A stretch of DNA of 6,013 nucleotides from positions 1-6,013 of the forward strand of contig QMNJ01000094.1 in assembly GCA_003647715.1 (NCBI GenBank), in the 5' to 3' direction. Each line of letters starts with the position of its first letter. Position 1 is the stretch's first letter. Origin of the DNA: Candidatus Coatesiibacteriota bacterium. Lineage in GTDB: Bacteria > RBG-13-66-14 > B26-G2. Below are positions 1 to 5,165 of the stretch, one piece after another. The translations under genes and the position numbers were made by a program. The notes under the pieces were generated by a model that searched no databases, was not told the DNA's origin, and worked only from the letters and a program-made list of their open reading frames with translations.

Positions 1-7
1 AATTAAT

Positions 8-15
8 GGAGGTGA
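8..15 (+). promoter_or_regulatory. Strong ribosome binding site of rpsO
   Basis: GGAGGTGA lies 5 nt before the rpsO ATG. It is a near-perfect anti-Shine-Dalgarno match and fixes the rpsO start. The rpsO promoter, if there is one, lies left of the window. Confidence 0.85.
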
Positions 16-20
16 ATTGA

Positions 21-290
21 ATGCCGCTTGCGAGCGAGAAGAAGCAGGAATTGATAAGCACATATAAGCGTCACGAGGGCGACACTGGCTCTCCAGAGGT
101 GCAGATAAGCATCTTCACCGAGAGGATAAGGCAGATTACCGAGCATCTCTCAAAGCACAGGAAGGACATCCACTCAAGGTATGGTCTTCTCAAGTTAGTC
201 GGTAAGAGGCGTCGCCTTCTTGACTACTTGAGAGAGAGGGACATAGAGAGATATAGAAGGATAATTAAGGAACTTAATATCAGAAGATAG
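21..290 (+). CDS. rpsO: 30S ribosomal protein S15
   Basis: Ribosomal protein S15 binds 16S rRNA in the central domain of the small subunit and helps form the platform that contacts the large subunit. The 89-residue length is the normal size of bacterial S15. The hallmark stretch HEGDTGSPEVQI is present near residues 18-29, as is the LVGKRRRLLDYLRERD region in the C-terminal half that carries the conserved basic RNA-contacting residues. The ATG start is set by GGAGGTGA 5 nt upstream. The stop codon TAG (288-290) overlaps the ribosome binding site of pnp, so the two genes are probably cotranscribed and translationally coupled. The rpsO-pnp order is widely conserved in bacteria. The gene is complete and nothing about it is unusual. 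Confidence 0.98.
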   Translation: MPLASEKKQELISTYKRHEGDTGSPEVQISIFTERIRQITEHLSKHRKDIHSRYGLLKLVGKRRRLLDYLRERDIERYRRIIKELNIRR

Positions 291-294
291 GTGA
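289..294 (+). promoter_or_regulatory. Ribosome binding site of pnp, overlapping the rpsO stop
   Basis: AGGTGA sits 4 nt before the GTG at 299 and shares two bases with the rpsO TAG stop. It supports the GTG at 299. The other GTG, at 291, runs into TGA after three codons. Confidence 0.7.
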
Positions 295-298
295 TTCA

Positions 299-2470
299 GT
301 GAAAAAGGAATATGAACTTGAGCTCGGGGGACGGGGCTTCAAGATAACTACAGGTGAATGGGCGAAGTTAGCGAATTCCTCGGTGGTTGTCCAGTATGGT
401 GAAAGTGTGGTGTTGGTCTCCGCCTGTAGGTCGGAGGAGCCACTGGAGGATGTTGACTTCACTCCCTTAATGGTTGAATATCGTGAGAAGACCTATGCTG
501 CAGGTAAGATTCCCGGTGGTTTCTTCAAGCGGGAGGGTCGCCCAAGCGAGAAGGAGATTCTCACAGCCCGAATGATAGACCGACCGATAAGGCCTCTTTT
601 ACCGGAGGGTTATACCTACGACACACAGATAACCGCATTTGCTCTCTCGTTTGACAATGAGAACGATACAGACATACTTGCTGTTAATGGTGCATCCTTT
701 GCTATGACTATATCTGATATACCATTTGATGGTCCTGTAGGGGCGGTGAGGATTGGTTATATAGATGGTGAATATGTGGTGAATCCCACATTAACTCAGG
801 TAGAGAACAGCGACCTGGACCTGGTTGTAGTGTCAACGAAGGACAGGGTTGTAATGCTTGAGGGTGGAGCATACCAGATAGATGAGGAGACAGTCATCGG
901 TGCAATACAGAGGGGTATGGATGAGAACGGGAGAATAGTTGATTTGCAATTGAGGATGAGAGAGGAGATAGGGAAAGACAAGATTGCCTATACTCCCATC
1001 ACCTTTGACAGTGAACTGATGGATAGGATATCAAGTGTGTATGAAGATAAGGCGTATAAGTTAATTCAGATGGGCGATAAGGAGGAGCGTAGGGAGGCGA
1101 GGAAGGAGTTGATTGAGGAGGTGCTTGAGAGCGAGGGCGTAGGTGAAGAGGATGAAGAGAAGAAGAAAGAATTAGCCCGCATAATTGAGGGGCTGGAGAA
1201 GAATGCATTTAGAAGGATTGTTCTTTCTGAGAACAGGCGTCCCGATGGTAGGGATTTTGATGAGATAAGACCGGTTGAGTGTATGGTCGGCATATTGCCA
1301 CGCACCCATGGTTCGGCTCTCTTCGCTCGTGGTCAAACACAGGCGCTCGTGGTGACCACTCTTGGAACTGTAGAAGATGAGCAATTGATTGATGCTCTGG
1401 GTGGTGATACATACAAGAAGTTCATGCTTCACTACAACTTTCCTCCCTTCTCGGTAGGTGAGGTGAAACCGATAAGGGGTGTGAGCAGGAGGGAGATAGG
1501 TCACGGCGCCCTGGCTGAGAAAGCATTAAGGAGATTAATTCCCAATGAGAACGACTTTCCATATACCATAAGAATTGTATCGGACATACTGGAGTCAAAT
1601 GGTTCATCATCTATGGCTACGGTCTGCGGTGCCAGTATGTCAATGATGGATGCAGGGATTCCAATGAAAGCAGCGGTTGCCGGTATTGCGGTGGGGCTGG
1701 TAAGTGATGAGAAGACATATCGCCTGTTGATGGATATAGAGGGTATGGAGGACCACTACGGTGAGATGGACTTGAAAGTGGCAGGCACAAGAAAGGGCAT
1801 TACCGCCGTGCAGATGGACTTGAAGATAGCAGGAATTCCCATTGATATATTGAAAGAGGGCTTTGAGATGGCGAAGAGGGCGAGGGGTAGAGTGCTTGAC
1901 ATTATGGACAGTGTCATCAGCAAGCCGAGAGGTGAGATAAGCCCCTATGCACCAAAGATTAGAATCCTCCAGATACCCGTGGAGAAGATTGGCGAGGTAA
2001 TAGGTCCTGGTGGCAAGATAATAAGAAAGATATTAGAGGAGACAGGTGCAGAGATTGATATAAAGGACGATGGTCGGGTATTTATTGCAACCAGCGACCC
2101 TAAGATGTTGCAGAGGGCGGTGGATATGATAGAGGAGTTGACCGCCGAGGTAGAGCCAGGCAAGATTTATAAGGGTAAGGTGGTCAAGGTTACCGACTAC
2201 GGTGCATTCATAGAGATTCTTCCGGGCAAGGAGGGTTTGTGCCACATATCTCAACTAGCTAATGAGAGGGTAGAGAAGGTGCGTGATGTGGTGAAAGAGG
2301 GAGATGAGGTTGTCGTAAAACTCACCGAGATAGATGACCTCGGTCGCCTTAACTTGAGCAGGAAGGCGGCACTTATGGAGATGGGGGTTGGAGGAGGCAG
2401 AGGCAGAGATAAGAAAGATGGCAGGTCAGGACCAGGACATCAAAAAGGAAAGAACGACTCAAGGCATTAG
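299..2470 (+). CDS. pnp: Polyribonucleotide nucleotidyltransferase (PNPase)
   Basis: PNPase is a cytoplasmic trimeric enzyme that degrades RNA from the 3' end using phosphate, releasing nucleoside diphosphates. It can also add tails in reverse. The 723-residue protein has the full domain order. The first RNase PH domain contains PGGFFKREGRPSEKEI and MIDRPIRPL. An acidic helical linker spans about residues 240-305. The second RNase PH domain starts at RPDGR (314-318). Its catalytic cluster D485, D491 and K493, in EDHYGEMDLK, matches E. coli D486/D492/K494. A KH domain follows (about 552-615, GPGG loop at 569-572), then an S1 domain (about 619-690, GKIYKGKVVKVTDYGAF). The end is a short Gly/Lys/Arg-rich tail. 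The start is GTG, 8 nt after rpsO. The tail is encoded in DNA that also encodes the start of the next gene in another frame. E. coli pnp is controlled through its leader by RNase III and PNPase itself, but no such structure fits in the 8-nt spacer here. Confidence 0.98.
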   Translation: MKKEYELELGGRGFKITTGEWAKLANSSVVVQYGESVVLVSACRSEEPLEDVDFTPLMVEYREKTYAAGKIPGGFFKREGRPSEKEILTARMIDRPIRPLLPEGYTYDTQITAFALSFDNENDTDILAVNGASFAMTISDIPFDGPVGAVRIGYIDGEYVVNPTLTQVENSDLDLVVVSTKDRVVMLEGGAYQIDEETVIGAIQRGMDENGRIVDLQLRMREEIGKDKIAYTPITFDSELMDRISSVYEDKAYKLIQMGDKEERREARKELIEEVLESEGVGEEDEEKKKELARIIEGLEKNAFRRIVLSENRRPDGRDFDEIRPVECMVGILPRTHGSALFARGQTQALVVTTLGTVEDEQLIDALGGDTYKKFMLHYNFPPFSVGEVKPIRGVSRREIGHGALAEKALRRLIPNENDFPYTIRIVSDILESNGSSSMATVCGASMSMMDAGIPMKAAVAGIAVGLVSDEKTYRLLMDIEGMEDHYGEMDLKVAGTRKGITAVQMDLKIAGIPIDILKEGFEMAKRARGRVLDIMDSVISKPRGEISPYAPKIRILQIPVEKIGEVIGPGGKIIRKILEETGAEIDIKDDGRVFIATSDPKMLQRAVDMIEELTAEVEPGKIYKGKVVKVTDYGAFIEILPGKEGLCHISQLANERVEKVRDVVKEGDEVVVKLTEIDDLGRLNLSRKAALMEMGVGGGRGRDKKDGRSGPGHQKGKNDSRH

Positions 2471-3692
2471 GGTAATCACTGATTATATTCCTCATGTTCA
2501 ATCGGTCTCCATAAGTATCACCTGTGATAGGGGGTCCCGTTATGAAGATGTGAATATGGCGGGGGTCAGCCACTTCATTGAGCATATGCTCTTTAAGGGC
2601 ACTAAGAAGAGAACAGCGAAGGAGATTGCTTTATGCCTTGAGGAAGTGGGCGGTTATCTAAATGCACAGACGGGGAAGGAGGATGTTGTCTATTATGCAT
2701 GTGTGGGTATGGACTACATTGACAGGGCTTTTGACCTGTTAAGCGACATTATTACAAATGCTACACTTGATGATACCGATATGGAGAGGGAGCGTGGGGT
2801 CATTATGAGGGAGATTGCGACCTATAATGACCTTCCGCAGGAGAATTTGATAGACAATGCGGTACGCCTGCTGTTTGGTGAGAATGATGGTTATGGAATA
2901 CCTGTAGTAGGTTATTCCGAAACCGTGGGCAGGATGGGCAGAGAAGACCTTTTGTGGCATCTCAGTCAAAATTACAAATATAATGATATTGTAGTAACTG
3001 CGGTGGGAAATCTTGAACATCGTAGTTTGATGGAGATGGTGGAGGAGAAGTTAGAAAGAGGTCTTAACTGGAATGGTGGAATAAAGTCAGAGTTGAGATT
3101 TGAACCACCGGAGGTCAAGAGTATCAATGAGAGGAAACTTGAACAGCAGTATATATGCCACATATGGAAGGGTATAAAATATAGCGATGAGAGAAGGTAT
3201 GCCTTAAGCGTCCTCAATGCTATTCTCTGCGGGATGGTCTCATCTCGCCTCTTTCAGAGGTTGAGGGAGGATATGGGTTTGGTATATGATATATCGTCAA
3301 CGCCACGGTTGATGAGGGATGCGGGATTCTTCGCTATAATGTATGCAACCTATCCACAGGCGGGTGGTAAGGTAATAAGCATCGTGAGGGAGGAGGTGGA
3401 GAAACTATTGAATGAAGGTATCTCAGAGGGCGAGCTGAAAACCGCAAGAGAATACATAAAGGGCGGAATAATGTTGGGGCTTGAATCCACCATAACCAGG
3501 ATGATGAGGTTGATAAAGAACGAGGTCTATCTGGGGAGGATTATACCGCTTAAGGAGAGTATTGAGAGATTTGATGGGGTAACAAGAGAGGAGGTAGAGG
3601 AGGTTGCGAAGGAGTTGTTCAGCGAAGAGGGGATGGTTGTTGCGGTTGGACCGAAGGTGAAGAAACTGAGTAAGGTGATAAGAGGTAATTGA
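2418..3692 (+). CDS. M16 family zinc metallopeptidase (processing-peptidase-like)
   Basis: This is a zinc-dependent peptidase of the insulinase/pitrilysin family, subfamily M16B, of the size (424 residues) that acts as a dimer. The inverted zinc motif HxxEH is HFIEH at residues 52-56 (GVSHFIEHMLFKGT), with the third ligand E132 in ERGVIMREI, 76 residues after H56, as in active members. The C-terminal half has the conserved Arg/Tyr pair in SSRLFQRLREDMGLVY (R277, Y290), so the enzyme looks catalytically competent. There is no signal peptide. Genes of this family often follow pnp in bacteria (Bacillus mlpA/ymxG is an example), but the natural substrate is generally unknown. The start is uncertain. 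ATG 2418 gives a normal N-terminus and a 53-nt overlap with pnp, but no clear ribosome site. TTG 2388 adds ten residues, has GGAG 7 nt upstream (2377-2380), and overlaps pnp by 83 nt. I chose the ATG for its length and smaller overlap. The stop is TGA. Confidence 0.93.
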   Translation: MAGQDQDIKKERTTQGIRVITDYIPHVQSVSISITCDRGSRYEDVNMAGVSHFIEHMLFKGTKKRTAKEIALCLEEVGGYLNAQTGKEDVVYYACVGMDYIDRAFDLLSDIITNATLDDTDMERERGVIMREIATYNDLPQENLIDNAVRLLFGENDGYGIPVVGYSETVGRMGREDLLWHLSQNYKYNDIVVTAVGNLEHRSLMEMVEEKLERGLNWNGGIKSELRFEPPEVKSINERKLEQQYICHIWKGIKYSDERRYALSVLNAILCGMVSSRLFQRLREDMGLVYDISSTPRLMRDAGFFAIMYATYPQAGGKVISIVREEVEKLLNEGISEGELKTAREYIKGGIMLGLESTITRMMRLIKNEVYLGRIIPLKESIERFDGVTREEVEEVAKELFSEEGMVVAVGPKVKKLSKVIRGN

Positions 3693-3713
3693 TATAATAA
3701 GTTGTTGATGGAT

Positions 3714-3720
3714 GGAGGTG
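3714..3720 (+). promoter_or_regulatory. Strong ribosome binding site of the CxxCGCG mini-gene
   Basis: GGAGGTG ends 4 nt before the ATG at 3725. It matches the rpsO site in quality and is the main evidence that the very short ORF after it is translated. ATGs at 3708 and 3712 are in other frames and end after 15 and 6 codons. Confidence 0.75.
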
Positions 3721-3724
3721 CGTT

Positions 3725-3823
3725 ATGTGTGAGAATTGCGGTTGCGGTGAGATAGAACCGATAGACAAGAGAACGGAAGAAGATAAGAAAGAGGAGGATA
3801 AGAAAGAGAAGAAAGAGAAGTAG
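3725..3823 (+). CDS. 32-residue CxxCGCG peptide with a charged tail (HypB N-terminus-like)
   Basis: This short gene is seen directly in the sequence. It has an ATG, 32 codons and a TAG stop, preceded by a strong GGAGGTG 4 nt upstream. The product begins MCENCGCGEIEP and then becomes almost entirely Lys, Glu and Asp. The first eight residues match the pattern CxxCGCG at the very N-terminus of HypB (E. coli MCTTCGCG), where the cysteines and the terminal amine form a high-affinity nickel site. I infer a soluble metal-binding peptide; nickel or zinc is most likely, but the metal is not shown. The HypB GTPase domain is absent: only the metal-site segment is present, and the stop is clean. The tail contains a 15-nt tandem repeat (GATAAGAAAGAG at 3782-3793 and 3797-3808). 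The gene lies 32 nt after the M16 gene and 46 nt before the FmdE-like gene, all on the same strand. No function is proven. Confidence 0.72.
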   Translation: MCENCGCGEIEPIDKRTEEDKKEEDKKEKKEK

Positions 3824-3869
3824 AATAAACTGTAATTCTTTCTCTCTTCGGTTTTGAGCATTTTTAGTT

Positions 3870-4301
3870 ATGAAATGGCAGAGGATACCTGTTGATGACA
3901 TTCAAGTGGTCTATAAACAGGCGGTAGGTTTTCATGGTCATAGTGGACCATATCTGGCGCTTGGTGTTGTAGTGGGTCTCTATGGCTTGAAGAAGATTGG
4001 CTCAACTGGCTATAGCGGGATTGAGGTGGTTGTGCGTTGTAGAGGAAACACGCCAGATACATGCTTCATTGATGGGCTTCAGGTAGCGACCGGTTGCACA
4101 ATGGGTAAGCGCAATCTTACATGGCGGGAGGGTGATGGACTCTCCGCTGAGTTCAGGTCTGGTGATAAGCATATTAAATTTAGGGTTATTGATGAGTATG
4201 AAGAGATGGCAAAGAACTGCCCCGACTATGAAAGTGGTCTTGAGATAGTGGAGGAGATACTCAATACATCACCCGAAGAGATTGTTGAAGTGATTAACTG
4301 A
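3870..4301 (+). CDS. FmdE-family (formylmethanofuran dehydrogenase subunit E-like) protein
   Basis: This 143-residue protein resembles the FmdE domain family, named from the molybdenum formylmethanofuran dehydrogenase operon of methanogens but found widely in bacteria without that pathway. The visible family signatures are FHGHSGPYLALG at 21-32 (usually a GH..CPG..ALG pattern) and DGLQVATGCTMGKRNL at 68-83, with C65, D68 and C76 near the likely metal site. The usual Cys in the first motif is Ser25 here, which may change metal binding. The C-terminal treble-clef zinc finger of longer FmdE proteins is missing, so this is the single-domain form. There is no signal peptide or membrane segment. 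The ATG at 3870 has no recognisable Shine-Dalgarno site, unlike its neighbours. Translation may depend on coupling or an unusual leader. No other methanogenesis gene is visible, so I do not infer formylmethanofuran chemistry. A role in metal or molybdenum-enzyme handling is possible only by family association. The stop is TGA. Confidence 0.82.
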   Translation: MKWQRIPVDDIQVVYKQAVGFHGHSGPYLALGVVVGLYGLKKIGSTGYSGIEVVVRCRGNTPDTCFIDGLQVATGCTMGKRNLTWREGDGLSAEFRSGDKHIKFRVIDEYEEMAKNCPDYESGLEIVEEILNTSPEEIVEVIN

Positions 4302-4562
4302 ACTCAATCTTATAATTATTTTGAAAAATTTAAATTGTGCTTTATCATCTCGCTCAACTTCACCATTTTCGTATGATACCCTTGTTTATTTTCAAATCAT
4401 TGCAATTAAATATGTTATCTTTATCCTTTACCTCTAGTAAATGTATTTTCCATACTGTATCACTAACTCCACCACATAAATTAGAGTTATTAATTCAACT
4501 AGTTTATTGAGGTCATTTGCAGATTGAAAATAAAAAATATTTCTGGTATTTGAAGAAGTTAT
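4302..4562. other. AT-rich convergent intergenic region with possible gene remnant
   Basis: These 261 bp separate the plus-strand FmdE-like gene from the minus-strand hicA pseudogene, so both would terminate here. No convincing GC-rich hairpin plus T-run is visible on either strand. The minus strand holds two overlapping open stretches in different frames, at 4434-4562 and 4360-4494, that read like protein (see the pseudogene entry). No RNA gene was recognised. Confidence 0.5.
4360..4562 (-). pseudogene. Possible decayed, frame-broken coding remnant
   Basis: On the minus strand, directly after the hicA stop and in its frame, 4434-4562 is open for 42 codons and includes RNIFYFQSANDLNKLVELI. 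About one base out of frame, 4360-4494 is open for 44 codons and includes SDTVWKIHLLEVKDKDNIF. Joining them with a frameshift near 4495 (KLVELI then NNSNLCGG) gives roughly 60 residues of natural-looking, mixed-composition protein, which would be unusual for random AT-rich DNA. There is no start codon with a ribosome site, no recognised family and no complete domain. The best reading is a relic of an accessory gene that shared the neighbourhood of hicBA. Chance open frames remain possible. Confidence 0.25.
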
Positions 4563-4799
4563 CTATATGTTCTTGTATGCTTTTAAGAACTCCTCTCTCT
4601 TTATACCAGTTTGATTACATATCAACCTTAATGTGGGACTCTTTATTCTTCTATGATTAGGTATAGTTAATGTCGTTTTACTTCCGTCTGGATTATTCCT
4701 GACCATTGAGATATGATTTCCTACTCTTACGGTCTCAAAACCAAGATATTCAAGCGTTTTTATGACCTTTCATATTGGAGCGTCTCTAGGGAATTTCAT
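4563..4799 (-). pseudogene. hicA: HicA-family toxin, interrupted by an in-frame TGA at codon 10
   Basis: HicA toxins are small double-stranded-RNA-binding-fold mRNA interferases. Reading the minus strand from ATG 4799 gives MKFPRDAPI, then TGA (4770-4772), then KVIKTLEYLGFETVRVGNHI and on to TAG at 4563. The total is 78 codons before the final stop, the normal HicA length. Family hallmarks around the stop are intact: the PRDAP start, LGF at 19-21, the conserved GNH with catalytic-type His29, the PDG turn, and a TIPNH...IK..TLR..C.Q.GI..EEF C-terminus. Frame and length are kept, so the only lesion is the stop, most simply a C-to-T change of CGA (Arg) or a TGG-to-TGA change. No good restart codon exists before Met32, past the active His. 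The ATG overlaps the hicB TAA by one base (TAATG), the coupling expected of an operon. TGA is a genuine terminator elsewhere in the window, so recoding is unlikely. Confidence 0.85.
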
Positions 4800-5014
4800 T
4801 ATACATTTACTTCGGCTATGAATGTTTCGATGATTTCATCTATCTCGAGAACATCATCTCCAAATGTCTGTATATGAAACTTGATAGCTGATTTCACATC
4901 AGCGAGCGCTTCCTCATAACTGTCGCCTTGCCCGACTACTACACCTTTTAGCCCTATGGGATAAGCGACATAACCATCTTTATGTTTCTCAACCACTATC
5001 TTTATCTGTTTCAT
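4799..5014 (-). CDS. hicB: HicB-family antitoxin (short form)
   Basis: HicB antitoxins bind and neutralise the HicA mRNA interferase. The 71-residue product has the short partial RNase H-like fold of this group: a first strand MKQIKIVVEK, DGYVAYP at 13-19, the G-V-V-GQGDSYEEALA turn and helix around 24-38, and a C-terminal helix. It lacks the extra helix-turn-helix or ribbon DNA-binding domain of longer HicB proteins, so self-repression by this protein alone is uncertain. The ATG has AAAAGGA 7 nt upstream (minus strand; plus-strand 5022-5028). The gene comes first in the operon, with hicA overlapping its TAA by 1 nt. The ORF is intact although its partner toxin is broken, which suggests an orphan antitoxin or very recent loss of the toxin. 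The module lies in AT-rich DNA that differs from the flanking housekeeping cluster, as expected for mobile toxin-antitoxin genes. Confidence 0.88.
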   Translation of the reverse strand: MKQIKIVVEKHKDGYVAYPIGLKGVVVGQGDSYEEALADVKSAIKFHIQTFGDDVLEIDEIIETFIAEVNV

Positions 5015-5021
5015 TGCCCTA

Positions 5022-5028
5022 TCCTTTT
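5022..5028 (-). promoter_or_regulatory. Ribosome binding site of hicB
   Basis: AAAAGGA on the minus strand lies 7 nt before the hicB ATG and supports the start at 5014. No clear -35/-10 pair stands out upstream in 5029-5165. A TTGATT (minus strand of 5085-5090) and several TATA-like steps around 5050-5060 are the best pieces, but their spacing is poor. Confidence 0.5.
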
Positions 5029-5139
5029 CAACCTGCGATTACCATAAAATATATAATATATCTCTTACACTTTTCTATAAATAAAATCAAATGCAGGTCA
5101 TTATATTTTCCATTAACATATAATTATACATCATCAGGT

Positions 5140-5159
5140 TGTATATTAATTAATATACA
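5140..5159. repeat. Perfect 20-bp AT-rich palindrome
   Basis: TGTATATTAATTAATATACA is identical to its own reverse complement over all 20 bases. It lies 6 nt beyond the stop of the Cys-Ala-tail gene and about 125 nt upstream of the hicB start, both on the minus strand. It could be an operator for hicBA or a weak AT hairpin at the end of the downstream-reading gene. It has no T-run, so a classic terminator is not supported. The 10-mer TATACATCAT overlaps its right end (5154-5163) and recurs at 5125-5134. Confidence 0.6.
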
Positions 5160-5165
5160 TCATTT

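Noticed and set aside
999..1504. Several minus-strand ORFs within pnp, up to 110 codons
   Set aside because: They are antisense shadows of a strongly conserved gene, with biased composition and no ribosome sites.
3795..3866. Possible terminator: purine-rich AAGAAAGAGAAG facing CTTTCTCTCTT, followed by TTTTT at 3861-3865
   Set aside because: Pairing has several mismatches and a long loop, the T-run is 10 or more nt from the stem, and the purine arm is codons of the mini-gene. Not strong enough to call a terminator.
3527..3901. 124-codon minus-strand ORF across the end of the M16 gene and the mini-gene
   Set aside because: The Leu/Phe/Ile/Ser-rich translation is the complement of Lys/Glu-rich coding DNA, and it contradicts two supported plus-strand genes.
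3870..4301. Archaeal methanogen origin based on the FmdE-like gene
   Set aside because: rpsO-pnp with bacterial PNPase, an M16 gene and strong bacterial-type ribosome sites indicate a bacterium; FmdE-domain proteins are common in bacteria.
4315..4340. AT hairpin or palindrome (AATTTAAATT) after the FmdE-like gene as a terminator
   Set aside because: The stem has only A-T pairs, with no stable GC arm or defined T-run; likely a by-product of AT-rich composition.
4563..4799. Alternative genetic code (TGA read as Trp or Gly) to explain the hicA stop
   Set aside because: TGA ends both the M16 gene and the FmdE-like gene at sensible family lengths, and reading through gives unnatural extensions.
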